Assembly: GCF_900324485.2 (NCBI RefSeq)
Contig: NC_046639.1
Location: 10,329,718-10,393,717 of the forward strand
From: Mastacembelus armatus
Lineage: Eukaryota > Chordata > Actinopteri > Synbranchiformes > Mastacembelidae
Reading direction: 5' to 3'
Length of the DNA stretch: 64,000 bases
Position numbers and translations under genes: made by a program. Positions 48,501-64,000 of this stretch are shown here, in pieces (position 1 is the first letter of the stretch; each line of letters starts with the position of its first letter). Below the pieces are notes generated by a model. It did no database searches. It saw only the letters and a program-made list of their open reading frames with translations, and was not told the origin of the DNA.

Positions 48501-51500
48501 ATAATCTAGTGGAATGATATGCCAAAAACAAATCTTTGTAAAACTTCATATTGCAGCCTACTAGTTGTGAGTCACATCAAAGCTTGTTATTTGTTATCTT
48601 CCTAATTTTTCTTTGTCGAAAACAATTTTACCTTCCCTCCCTGTTATGCAAACAAATGGTTTTTGATCCAAGGTCAATATTTAATATCCACACTGCACAT
48701 CCAGGAAACTTAAAAATAACCCATCACCCAAAAACAGAAAAGTCATGGCAGAGATGCAAGTGACTATTTAATCAAGAGACAAAACAACCCTATTAGTATT
48801 AATCGAGACTAGGATGAGTGCCCATATAGCAAACATTAGAGTAAACCTTTGGCTAACAGAGTTTCTAATAGCCACTGAGCTTCGTCTTTAATAAAGTTAT
48901 TAACGGGTCCTCTGAAAGAAACAGCGTCTGTGGATGGTTTATTAATAGAAAAATTTAGCACTTGACATTTGCAGTTTAACACATAATGCTGCACAAACAG
49001 TAGGGTTAAGAAAGTGAAACTAATTAAATTGTTTGGACATGTTTTTCTGGTGCTGTAAAGAAAAGGTTAGTACAGTAAGTTTCATTCATTGATTCACTGC
49101 ATGTCAATTTCCCTCAATAACTGTGTGTGAAAGTGTATGGCTATATGTAAACAGTAGCCTACCTCTTTTATACATTTAAATTTGAAAGACCGATGAGTAA
49201 CAGCTGTGGGTTGTTAACAGTAATGAATATATTGCTTCATAATGTGTGTGACAGTTGAGTGTGTGGGTTTATCTATGGTCACAATAGGATTTTTTCCCAG
49301 TAAATCGATGTAGAGTATTTTCCATTCATTAAATTAGATTGTTATCGATTCTCCATATCTTTATGGCACAATTTCAGTGAAGGAGCTACAGTTTTAGTTA
49401 GTGTGTGAAAGTCGAGTGCTCTATTGTTTGCTAAAGGAACATGTGCATGCAATGTTTGCATTAAGCATGCATTTTGGGGGCGGGGGACTGTCAGACCTTA
49501 CCTTGAGTGGTGGTGGAAAGCAGCCGGCTTGTCTTTAGAGGAAGGACTCTGATGAAACTGATGCCAGTCCGCTCTGATATACTGACATCTAATGTCAGGT
49601 TCTGAACAGGCTGTCCAGGCCTCAGACCCAAACTGAGCTCGTAGAGTCCAAGCCGGCGAGGTAACAGCTCCTCGTAAGTCAGGGAGAAGGATATCTGAGC
49701 TCCCGATAGCACACTCACTGCCACGCGGAACTTCTCAATTTCCCTCTCTCTGCAACACCACAGAATAAAAGTGAGGTAAAACACACTGTATAACATTTCA
49801 AATTAAACATGTGTTTACTGAATCATACTCATATTTTAAAGTAACAAAGCTCTAATTTTGCCTGTGACTGACTTGGTAGCAATAAGTCCAGCTGTTTTTC
49901 CTTGCTTCTTCGCAGCGTCGTAAATTTTCCTGGCAGCAGCTCTTTCTTTCACCTGGGCCACATACACCTTGCCATTCGAGGTGCTGATGGGATAGAGGAA
50001 AAAAGGAAGAAGAAATAGCTCCCTTTGAGACGCACAGCATAGTATATTTCAGTCAGAATACGCCTGGTCTACAATGACTTATTAATCATGATTTACTTCA
50101 TTTTCTTTCCTTTATTTCCACAGCTATCACAAAGCTGCTTCACAAACATGCACCATGCACAAACTCCAACTGTAAACAACAGTTGGAGTTTGTGCCATAT
50201 GTGGAGGTGGTGGGGTTACAAACGTGAGTGAAAAAGAGTAATTTCCTTCTAAAAACAGCATTAATACAGAGGGATCTTGTAAGCCAGTGACACTCCAAGG
50301 GAGCACCACTCTCCCTAGATTTTGGTCACCACCAATGTCACATAACAAGGTGCTAAAATAAGGTCAAGAACAAATATATCCAAGCAAAAAAACATCAAGG
50401 GCTAACTAAAATAAACCCACAGGCTTGAAGTGACTCTTGTTTGAGAAACAGAGCAGAATGGCATGAGAGAGCAGAGTGGAAAATGGGGTTGCTTGTATTT
50501 ATATGTGTGGCTGGCAGTAGGGGTAAAGGAATGGCTGTACATCGGTGACCTACACACAGAACACAGACTTCTTAGTTTCAAACACAGAAATGCCTAAGAA
50601 CTAACGCAATATGTTTGCCACAGCCTTTTTCCTCTGGGTATTTGGTGATGTGCGGACAGCTGTATAGGTTCGGAGTGTGCATGTGAAAATATGTGTGTGT
50701 GTGTCTATGAAAGAGAGGAGTTTAAAAATAAATGACACAGAAAGATATGTGATGGTCGTAAAAGTTCCAAACTCGCACATACTTAAGAACTTTGAGTCTC
50801 CATTCACCTCCATGGAGGTACACATACAGTACAGTACATATATTAGGTGTAGGTGTGTGACTGTGTTGCATATCTAAACTGGCACGGCTCCTCAGTAAAC
50901 TGTGTGGGGGAGAAAAGGGAGACTCAGCAAGCTCCTGTCATTTTCTCCATTAATTTTTTGACTTGGATTTACAAAGCCTGGTATTCATCTTCCCTCGGGT
51001 TCCACCTTCTCCTGACCTGCTTCCGCTCCCAAATCCAGCTCCAGGCCTGCTGTTTGGCCTGAAATGTTGACTTATTTGTTCTACTTTTTTAAAGTAGAGT
51101 AGTTTCCAGTCTTCTTAGTAATCAAATTATGCATCTTCTGTGGGTAGTATTATGTTTTCTTATATGATTCCTGTGAAGTTTTATTCATGAATTATATAAC
51201 ACTACTTTTTATTTATTAATATTATTGAAGTATGGGAGGAGATATTGCTTCTACAGACAAGAAGAAATACTGCCCCGATAATTTCAATACTTGATAGGTG
51301 TGGATGCATGAGCTGTAATTTCACAATTCAATGACAGAGAAAGTCAATGTGGAGCTGACTTACATAGTAAAGTTAGAGATGAAAGCATTTGAGGGCAGGT
51401 CCACCTCAAAAGCAGCCTCCTTAATGATGGGGAGCTGGTTCCATACTGAACTCTGGACTGTGGTAACAGCATAGCGCGAGATCACCGAACATTTCACGTG

Positions 51501-53787
51501 GTAAGCCGTCACCTTCAGCTAGTAGCATAACAAATACATGTCTAACTCACAGGTTGGAAGAGAAAACACTTAAGTTAATGATTGATAGGATGTTTTCTAT
51601 TTTACAGGAGCCAATATCTCTATCTGTTTAAGATCTTTAAAAGGAAAAAAAAACAAACTGGGAGTTCATGTCACATTTATACACTGATGTGTCACCACCA
51701 GTCAGATCTGACTGTAACAGACAGCCCAACCATCCATCCATTTCCTATACCCGCTTATTCCTTAACCAGGGTCACAGGGATCTGCTGGAGCCTATCCCAG
51801 CTCTCTTTCAGGTGGAAGGCAGGGGTACACCCTGGACAGGTCACCAGTCCATCACATGGCTACATATAGACACACAAAGACAAACAACCACAGACACTCA
51901 CACTCACTCCTATGGTCAATTTAGAGTCACCAATCAACCTAACATGCATGTTTTTTGGACTGTGCGAGGAAACCGGAGTACCCGGAGTAAACCCACGCAA
52001 GCACATGGACATGCAAACTCCACACAGAAAGGTCGGGTTGCGAACCCACGACCTTCTTGGTGTGAGGCTACTCAGCCACCGTGCTAACAGACAGCCACAA
52101 ATGCTAACGTAAATCCCTAGACATACCCTAACACATAGGAAAAACAAACCCTAAACCTTACTCAGAAATGTTTTGCTTTACCCCCCCACAAATTATGGTT
52201 TGCCCTGCATCACTTTTAGGAGTCAGTGAAACAATACTAAGCAGCTCTCAGCATGGCGTCCCTCTTGTTTACTTGGGTAATGCTGGTGCCTGCCAAGACC
52301 TGTCTGGTCAGTGCTGGCCACATTACTGCAGAACGAGGTGACAGGCAGGAGAAGGACTGAAAAACTTTATGTTCTCAGGGAACAGCTTCACAGTTAACAC
52401 AGACTCAAACTGATGGAAATCCAAATTAAATTAAATTAATCTTGCTTTAAAGGCCTACAAAAAACTTCAAGAAAGGGCCTGTCACTTGTTGTCTAATTAC
52501 AACAAAGGAACACTATTTTTTTGCAACATAAATATAACCTATGAATTAACTAATTTTCTCTTATTTAGCAACAATAATATATGAAAAAAATTAAAACCAA
52601 CAAGATTAACAATAATACGCATTTTAACTTTTACATTGTAATTTTCCCTTTTAGGTTTTTAAAAAATATATTTTCAATATCAGTAGTGTTATGTCAATAA
52701 TACTACTGATACCTAGTCAATACCTAGTCATAATACTACTTTCCACTGTAAATATTAAACAATTACACAGCAAATCAAAATATACTGTAAGTGTAAATCT
52801 TCATATTACTTATATTTTTAAAAACACTTATTTTATTATTTCTAATGACCTTCTGTCTTCTTACACCCAGGCACCCAGTATGTGTTAAGACTCTAAAATA
52901 ACACAGCAATTTACAGAATGTACACTTAAGCATTACAGTAGGAATGTGCTGATTATTTATATTTATTTTACGTATTGCACTGATACATACAAACCACATA
53001 CACTTACCACTGGTTTTGTTGGTTTGCTTTGACGTTTTACTCTCTGAAAAAGAAACAATCCAAGTCAATCAAGTGTGAGTGTCTGTACATACGCCAATGG
53101 CACAATCACATTTCTTAGTACAGCAGTTTTTTTAAAATGCTCCATTTTTGGAGTAATCTCAACAATCTGCCCATGTAAGGGTTGGGTCAAGATTTCGTGT
53201 CAAATTAGTCTGAATGACAGCCATTCATTCAAAGAAGGGGGGAAGTGGAACGGGAAATAAATGCTTTCACTGTAAACAGGTCCAATGAGAGTGCATGGTT
53301 CAGTCTCAAATATTAATTTTGCACACTAGTCATTTTTGTGTCATTACATTACCACATATCTTGGTCAATGCTGAGAATGTGGAATAAATAATCACACACT
53401 TCATAAGGAGAGATCATGCTTTGGTCTGCTTGTGTGCGCCACTGCACTGCAGCTGCAAAAACTCACTTTAGGAAACACGCACTTTTCAAAGTATGTTCAC
53501 TAAAACATTGGGCTAATACCTGCCACTGACAAAGTCTAGTTAAAAAAAAAAAATCATGTTTGATAATTTTTCACATTGTCCTCCTTCCTTGAAGGTGGGT
53601 GTTTTAGAAAGTACCAACATAAAGTGAAGGTTTCAATGACTTTCGACACAAATTAAACGGAATATATGCTCACCTGTAAAAGAACATTTGCTCCAAGGTG
53701 TTCTTCATAATTCCCCGTCAATCCCTCGCGCACATAAAAAGTGAAGAAAACTAAAATGCACTGAATTTTCAAACTCATCGTGTCCAT
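42503..53787 (-). CDS. itih6: Inter-alpha-trypsin inhibitor heavy chain, ITIH6-like
   Basis: Secreted hyaluronan-matrix protein family. Exons: 53674-53787, 53008-53043, 51364-51518, 49873-49983, 49502-49749, 47685-47854, 47435-47551, 47117-47288, 45388-46989, 45198-45230, 44632-44679, 44517-44546, 44125-44238, 43662-44045, 42503-42747. All phases agree: 1192 residues (human ITIH6 1313). A signal peptide opens the protein. A furin-type RVKR lies at 39-42. The VIT domain spans roughly 51-200 with the family block '[19 protein letters not shown]'. The VWA domain has MIDAS DVSGS at 305-309 and '[10 protein letters not shown]'. About residues 635-880 are Pro/Thr/Ser-rich low complexity inside one 1.6-kb exon. 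A short acidic '[11 protein letters not shown]' stretch follows. The ITIH C-terminal domain opens with VDGDPHFVV, whose Asp-Pro bond is the cleavage and chondroitin-linkage site in classical heavy chains. The long linker and pfkfb1 next door favour ITIH6 over ITIH5. Confidence 0.88.
42990..43345. mobile_element. hAT-type MITE in the last intron of itih6
   Basis: A 356-bp insert starts CAGTGGTGGAAGAAG and ends TTCCACCACTG, an 11-base inverted terminus. The interior has the 'AAAAATACTTCATTACAAGTAAAA' and 'AAAGTACTGTACTAG' phrases of a very common teleost element. A similar worn start is at 59878. No coding capacity. Confidence 0.7.
48475..48498. repeat. (ACTT)n microsatellite
   Basis: Five to six ACTT units directly after 'GGGAGACCCAGA', in itih6 intron 5. 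The remainder of this intron, about 47855-49501, shows no exon or further element that I can name. Confidence 0.8.
50157..50195. repeat. Perfect 17-bp inverted repeat with 5-base loop
   Basis: GCACAAACTCCAACTGT at 50157-50173 is followed by AAACA and then its exact complement at 50179-50195. It lies in itih6 intron 3, which shows no other clear structure near it. It could be a snap-back replication product or a small structured intronic RNA. Confidence 0.9.
51728..52085 (-). repeat. SINE-like dispersed repeat, near full length
   Basis: The minus-strand copy of the family at 7984, starting with the CCATCCATCC tail complement. It extends through 'caaactccacacagaaaggtcgg' to the complement of the tRNA-like head ('gggttgcgaacccacgacc', B-box-like). 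It is in itih6 intron 2 and is the best preserved copy in the window. Confidence 0.75.
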
Positions 53788-54171
53788 GGTCATTCAGGAT
53801 GAAGGCTCCTGTAACTGCTGTTTTCAGCGTGTCTGACGCAACTCGTACAGCAGGACGCTGCGCACACACTTCACATTTTACGCATCTTTTTTTTTTTTTT
53901 TTTTCCAAGCTGCAGTCTATACCCTCCCACACCTTAGCTAAGTTCCAGCGGCTCCACTGTGATGATAAACATATGTCAGGCAACAACAACAACAACAACA
54001 AAAAGGTCCAGCAGAAAGTGGCGGTGAGCTGAAGTGTTGATGCGTACTTAAAGCTTGGAGACAGCGAGGTGCCTGAGAAATGGCCAGTGTATAATGTATA
54101 ATGTATAATGTCAAACTCCCTACATCTTTTTTGAAATCATTTTTTTTACCTCTTTAATACACAGTGTATTA

Positions 54172-54177
54172 TTTATT
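54172..54177 (-). terminator. pfkfb1: Candidate polyadenylation signal of pfkfb1
   Basis: AATAAA on the minus strand, about 290 bases after the pfkfb1 stop and only about 385 bases before the itih6 start codon on the same strand. Confidence 0.5.
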
Positions 54178-54462
54178 TAATCTAAAAGCAAACTATAGAT
54201 AAAATACAGGAACATTTCAGACACATTGAACACACAACCCCGAGTTCCAGATACAGGTATGTCCCTTTCAGGAGTCCATGTGCTCATGTAAGGATGTTTT
54301 CATGTCATGTTTAGTCCCATTTCTACAATCTTGTCTTCTATTTCGATGTCTCCGACTTTGTATACTCACACAATCTTTAATTGGAGTGCATGTCTAATAT
54401 TTAGTTCAGCTATTAAATACACATCCAGTTTCACATAATTGTAGACTCTCACAAAACAGCAT

Positions 54463-58681
<4,219 letters not shown>

Positions 58682-58699
58682 ATGGCTGACAACCACAAG

Positions 58700-60400
58700 A
58701 ACAAAACACCCCTGATGTGTTTAAAAAAAACAAAAACAGTGTCTTCCCTGCTATTCAGCTATACACAGCAAAGTTCCAGATGTAACACCTTCATCTTTCC
58801 TAGATAAAAATACAGACTTGGTTCAGACTGTGTCACCACTCACAAGTATTTAATGGTGCTACACTGAAGAAAGGAAAACTGAGCAGAAGTGAGGCAGCAC
58901 TATATGTATATATTGTTAAAATTACTTTTGAGATAAAATTGCATTTCCTACACAAACCTCACATTTGTTACACATAGTTTTCAAGTATCTGTGGGTTTCT
59001 TACCCAGTCATGACCCAGCTGCCACATGCTCTCTGTCTATAGCTTAAAAAAAAAAATCACAGTCATTTGTAAAGCAGACTGCAGGATTGCTTGCCAGTTA
59101 ACTGAATGACTGTGGGTCTCTATACAGGGAGAGGGAGTGGGTCAACCTCCAGGCTGTTCCATTATGAATGGAGTATGCTGCATCAGCAAAATCCTCAAAG
59201 GGCCACGTCAGACACTGAACAGAGAGCCAACCTGGACCCAGCTTTGTTCAGCCTGGTTGTCAACCAGCCATGCCCAGCTCCTTTGTGTCTCAGACAAACC
59301 TACCTGCATCCCCTGACAAAACTGAGCTCACTCCAGGCAGCTGGTGCATGTGATGTACAGTGTGCATGTGTGAGCTTTAGGGGGAACACTACCTACACTA
59401 CTGACTGTTTCTAAGGAAAAGTACTTAGGTAGGAGGAGCTTGGGCCACACTGCCTTTCTGTCTCTCCATATGTATTGTGTATTAAAAGGCCTGAAAGTGA
59501 GCTGCCAAAATCCCTGTGGTGATGTCAGGCAGCAGGGATGCATCTAAATCCATCGCATTGTACATCTGTTGTGGTGACACAGCTGGTTTCTCAGTCAGAG
59601 GCAGAGCAACAGACCCATTTGATACAAGTATAACAGGTGTGGAAACCTCTCATGAATGCAGATCAGCCATAGCTGCTGCTGCACAACCTACTTGCTTATC
59701 AGTCTGATAACTCATTGGGAAGGGGGGTGGGGGTATTCCTTCCTCACCACCAGAGGGCAGTTTATATCTCAACTTTAAGTCTAGCTTACTCTGGGAAGAG
59801 GCAGTTTTTGTCCACTAATCAAATTATAAAGTTGTTTAAAACTAGGTAGGTGTGTAAATTTCCAATGCAATTAACCAGTGGTGGCAGAAGTGCTCAGAAC
59901 TTTCACTTTCAGAGAGGTAACTCTAACTCTAACTAGGAATAATTACAGTACAGATATCTTAAATGTGAATTCCGTTGGATGAATAAATGCTAAAATGGTG
60001 CAGTTATGTTATTTCAGATATGAGTACTCAAAATGTACATGTAGATATCTCAAATTATTATAGTGACGAGTAACGTTGTAGTTATGACTAGTCAAAGTGT
60101 ACTTTTAGAAATCTGAAACGTAATTGTGGGTATTCAAGTGAAATCTATTTGACAATAAAATGGCTTGCCATAATGCATACATAACATACATTATTGGACT
60201 GTAATTACTGATGCATTAATGTGTACACCATTTCAGTGTTACAACTGGTAAAGGTGGGACTAAATCTGTCTAATGACAGTATATACCGCGGGAAAATCTC
60301 ACACCTTAGCCTAAACATCTTATTATGTGTGATTATATTATTTAACAATATTCCAAATCTGAAAAGTAACTCACATTATCAAAAATAAGCATAATGGATG
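58700..60400. other. Region upstream of pfkfb1
   Basis: No conserved exon was recognised on either strand. It should hold the pfkfb1 promoter(s). The 59875-60150 part begins like the hAT-type MITE at 42990 (CAGTGGTGGCAGAAGTGCTC) and then has repeated 'agatatct/actagtcaaagtgtac' phrases, so it is probably repeat-derived. Confidence 0.35.
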
Positions 60401-60404
60401 TCAG

Positions 60405-60660
60405 GATCTGAACCGGGTTTCCGGTTCTGAGCCCTGCCTGGCGTCTTATTTTGGTTAGTTTCCTGTTTCTGTTCTGTGTTTAGTTCCAGGTGGCTTTATG
60501 TTTCAATTATCATTAGTAGATTGCTTTCACCTGTGTCTTGTGTTTTAGTATTTAAGTTCTCCGGTTCCCTTTGTTCCCTGCCGGAACATTAGTTACCTTA
60601 CCGATGCTAAAGATAGTTACTCACATTCGTTCGAGGAGTTTGCTAGGTTTCTGTTTTCCT
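60405..60660. repeat. Possible LTR-type fragment (fossil)
   Basis: GC-richer block opening with TGTCAGGATCTG and holding a TATA-like 'TATTTAAG' about 140 bases in, as solo LTRs of fish Ty3/gypsy elements often do. There is no internal region and no second copy in the window. The identity is a guess from layout, and it may be another repeat type. Confidence 0.25.
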
Positions 60661-60689
60661 GTCTGTCTGCCCGCCGAGTAGCGGAGAGT

Positions 60690-61215
60690 TAGTGATGGGC
60701 AAGTGAAGCCTCATGAAGCACTGAGGCTTTCCTGACAATTGTGCCGAAAAAGATTCAAAGCTTCGAGACTTCAGTGACGGTGACATCTGGTGGACAACTG
60801 AAGCCATAGCAACCTCTAAAGAGCACGAATGAAGCACTGGCACTGTTTCAATCCCATGACAGCAATAAAAGTTCAGACCTCTTGAAATCAAAATGATCCC
60901 AAACTTTAGAACGTCGCTTATTGGTGGGACTCGCCGTGAAACTTGCCAAAATACTCTCACTCTCACTCTCCAAATCCTGAAGCAGAATGACGCGTGTTAT
61001 ATAGCTGGTATGGCACCAAACCACTCAAATCTGTCAAACCTGTCAAGCTGTCATTGGCTCAGAATGCATTGAAACGCCATGAGCCAATGACACACATGAA
61101 AGACTATGAGCCAATGAAAAGCTTTGAAACATTTTGAAGCAATGAAGCGCGAAGCGAAACAGTCAGTCGCGTGACACTGGTGTTTTGATACAAGCCTCGA
61201 CACAGTGTTTCCAAC
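60690..61215. repeat. Unclassified, probably hAT-derived repeat
   Basis: It starts 'GTGATGGGCAAGTGAAGCC' with alternating GAAGC/GCTTC phrases, and its 3' part repeats 'CCATGAGCCAATGA' and 'ACTATGAGCCAATGA' in tandem. The style matches teleost hAT-like non-autonomous elements. No protein frame is recognisable. Confidence 0.4.
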
Positions 61216-62940
61216 ACCCGAGGGCATAACAATGGAGTTAAAATAAGTACTTAAAGAAATTCGCAAGTAAAGAAATTTAACTTTATACTTGTTTAATCCA
61301 TAATTAATGATGCAAATGATAAATTACTTGATTACAGGCACCTACCAGTACACAGCATGGATAAACTAGTAATATGAAATTTCAATATACACCAAATACT
61401 ATCTGCTGACATGTAGCTGAGTAGAACTATTAAGCAGCAATCAGGATATGTTTTAACATTCTGTGCAATGTGCACAAAGAAGTGGAAAGCAGCTAAGTCA
61501 AGTTCTGCCCACAGGTAACAAAATCCACCTACAAGCAAAAGGTCACCAATGAATCATCAGCTGATGTGAGTCCTGTCTCTCTCAGGAGACCTACGATCAA
61601 GAGATGTTGACTTGCATATAGCTGGAAAGGGTTACAGAGTCATCTCAACAACTTTAGATATTCAGACCATGGTTAGACATATTGTCTGTAAATAAAAATG
61701 ATTCTGTTATGGAACTGGTGGTGTGGTGATGAAGAAGGAGAGGAGGACCCAAGTGCAGGACATAACTGGTTGAATAAAACCATTCATATTTGAATTTGAG
61801 CCCTAGAAGATCTAGGGAATAACCTGGATCTTCCAGGGCTCAAATTCAATACATCTTAGCAAAAAGACACCCGTTTGAGACTATAGTTGAGGTTCTTTCT
61901 GGCTCTTTTACTACCTCATAAACCACTATATATCATTATCACTAATGCAAGTAAATGTGTCTTGCAAGGCATTTATTACATGCAAATAAAGCAACTGAGA
62001 TTTATGCAGAAAATGTACAATTAAGCGAGTAAAGAACCAGGCTACTCCCTTAAAGTCCTGTTGCTTCTTATTAATACGTTTTCACTTAGGAAACAAGTGA
62101 CAAAGAAGTGACAGTATCACATAAAGCATTGCAACATGCAGAGTCTATTTTTACTCTCTTTGCTGTCAGTGTGAACATAGCTGTTGCCTTTTGGTGTCAC
62201 ACAATTGTAGACACCTCGCTGGAGCGATTCTTCTGTGTGTTTTGGCATGCAGAGGCAGCTCATCAGCAATCTCACCTGCGCTGTCACGCCTGTGATGCCT
62301 CATATGTTCCAGCTGGGGAACCTCCATTCTTTGCTACACTTCAATGTAGCAACCAGCAGAGCAGCTAAACAATCAGCACACTGGACTGGTCAGTGGCATG
62401 AGAATCTATGAGCTTTTTAAAGACACTAAGCGCCTCTTCCAAAGCATTCTCAACCAACCCCCACCACCAACACTATGAGCCCTCTCTTTTCACAGCACAT
62501 GGAAATATGATCACAGCACACTGGGCTTGTCCTTCAATGTTTGCCACGGCCAGAGTGGCAACATGCACACAGCAATGGAGCACTAACGGCGACTCATCAT
62601 AAGTGCAAAGCTTGCTATGAGGGTGGTTGTTGTAGCATAAAGAACTTTGACAAGATTCATGCCTACACACTGCAATCACTCATTGAGCATTTCATGTACA
62701 GCAATGGGTGCAAGGTCGTCAGTTGTCTGGTGTAACTAGAGCACTGGAATTATTAATCAATCTTGAAAACAGAGAATATATTTGATTTAAGATTTACCGC
62801 TCAGCATAGATATAATCTCACCACTCCTTACATTTTTATCTTTTGATTAATACTTTTTTCTATCAAGAGAACTTTAATTCCCCTGTCAAAACCACAGGTA
62901 AAAATAGACACACTAGCATGGATTCTGCCTGATCTGAATA
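61215..62940. other. Distal sequence with no recognised gene
   Basis: Several frames of 60-107 codons exist, but none resembles a known family. Apart from the hairpin at 61790 I see no organised feature. Confidence 0.3.
61790..61849. repeat. 27-bp near-perfect hairpin with 6-base loop
   Basis: The left arm 61790-61816 begins TTGAATTTGAGCCCTAGAAG. The complement of the right arm 61823-61849 begins TTGAATTTGAGCCCTGGAAG. Only two positions differ, both A against G. In a minus-strand RNA both become U-G pairs, so the stem would be fully paired. Nothing nearby explains it. Confidence 0.9.
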
Positions 62941-63077
62941 TACAGTTGCAAGAAAAAGTATGTGAACCCTTTGGGATTACTTGGATTTCTGCATAAATTG
63001 GTCATAAAATGTGTTCTGATCTTCATCTAAGTCACAACAATAGAAAAACAGTCTGCATACTTTTTCTTGCAATTGTA
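62941..63077. mobile_element. Minimal Tc1/mariner-type MITE (137 bp)
   Basis: It opens TACAGTTGCAAGAAAAAGTA and closes with TACTTTTTCTTGCAATTGTA, an inverted terminus of about 20 bases with one mismatch, beginning and ending in TA. The interior 'GGATTTCTGCATAAATTGGTC' is the edge of a common fish mariner-type element, so nearly all of the middle is gone. Confidence 0.8.
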
Positions 63078-64000
63078 CTTTAATAATACACAGATTTAAT
63101 ACACAGAGCTGATAAGTGCAGTTCTTTCTAACCACACACTTTTTTTCTTTTCAAACTCTTCGGACTCAACCAGCATTTTTTAGATTTCTTGTAAACTCCA
63201 TCTCCCTTCTGGATGCTGAATGGTCTTGTACTCCCCAAGATGTGTCAGCAGACTTTGATACTTAAAATTGGTCAAATTAATGTAAAGATGGACTTTATAG
63301 ACTCTTTTAACAATTCTGCCTCTCTTTGTAAGCACAGGGCACATATGTTGGTGAATGAGGAAACATTTTTAAAAAACAAATGCAAAAATAAACTGGTCTC
63401 TGCTACAATCTGGTTCATTTTGCAACTATGAATTCATAGAAATTGCATCTACTGTATGCTGAAACAAACTACAGTTGGTAACAAATGTCTCACTTGTGTG
63501 GCAAATTTATTCACAACCACAATCTTTCAATACATCTACACAAGTTACGATTTTGCTATTTCCTGTGTGCTGCATTCTATGATGATGTGTGGTTGTCCCA
63601 TAAAGATGATGTGATTATTCAGCAGCTGACTTGAAACTGAGCACTGCAATGTTCTGTCATGTTCCTATCTTCTGTTTGACATGTTGTAAATACTTTTCAT
63701 ATGTATCTGATTATAACCACACAGATGATGTTAGAAAATGAGCTAATGGAAAATCCTGTTTGCCTTTTCTTTATGCTTTAAACACATGGACAAACTTCAC
63801 AAGAATATTTTAGGTTTATTGTATAACCATAACACTTATAATTGTTCTTCCTTTGGGGGCCAATAGAAATGACAAAGTCCTCACATGAAAGCACTATTTG
63901 TGGCGCACTTTTACTACATGTGACAAACCAACTCAACAAAGAATTGCAAAAACTCCCTCCAGCTTGCTCACACAACCAGTGATGTGTATGTCTCAAAAAA
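63078..64000. other. Terminal non-coding stretch
   Basis: AT-rich sequence with no exon, RNA gene or repeat that I can name. Confidence 0.3.

Overview
This window is nuclear DNA from a ray-finned fish, most likely a percomorph teleost. Every gene has vertebrate orthologues and GT-AG introns. The intergenic and intronic DNA carries typical teleost repeats: Tc1/mariner and hAT-type elements, a tRNA-like SINE family ending in GGAT repeats, a CR1/Rex-like LINE, and long GATA/GACA and TA microsatellites. No prokaryotic, viral or CRISPR-type system is visible. I rebuilt the genes by hand from splice sites, reading phase and remembered human protein sequences.

Layout, left to right. camk1g (+, 3743-10512) is a CaMK1-gamma kinase whose last short exon supplies a CaaX prenylation box. 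g0s2 (+, 15366-15713) is a small lipolysis regulator with an uninterrupted coding exon, lying behind a 415-bp GATA/GACA array. taf8 (+, 16741-21151) is a TFIID subunit. cimap3/pifo (-, 21568-25225) is a ciliary protein in five small exons, easy to miss because no exon is longer than 150 nt. atp6ap1 (-, 26852-32844) is the Ac45 V-ATPase accessory subunit; one of its introns holds a near-complete Tc1 transposon. gdi1 (+, 34878-39327) is RabGDI alpha and runs divergently from atp6ap1. itih6-like (-, 42503-53787) is an inter-alpha-trypsin inhibitor heavy chain with a giant Pro/Thr-rich exon. pfkfb1 (-, 54463 to about 58681) is a bifunctional PFK-2/FBPase-2. The last 5.3 kb has no gene I can recognise and is mostly repeat debris.

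The genes do not form one pathway. Their order joins several human syntenic blocks: CAMK1G-G0S2 (1q32), TAF8 (6p21), PIFO (1p13), ATP6AP1-GDI1 (Xq28) and ITIH6-PFKFB1 (Xp11.2). The two X-linked blocks are joined here, which supports naming the paralogues gdi1, itih6 and pfkfb1 rather than gdi2, itih5 and pfkfb3/4.

The most useful results are the hidden cimap3 gene, the CaaX-bearing terminal exon of camk1g that depends on an 88-nt intron, the all-phase-1 skippable microexons of the itih6-like gene, and two near-perfect snap-back hairpins. I found no strong candidate for a wholly new biological system.
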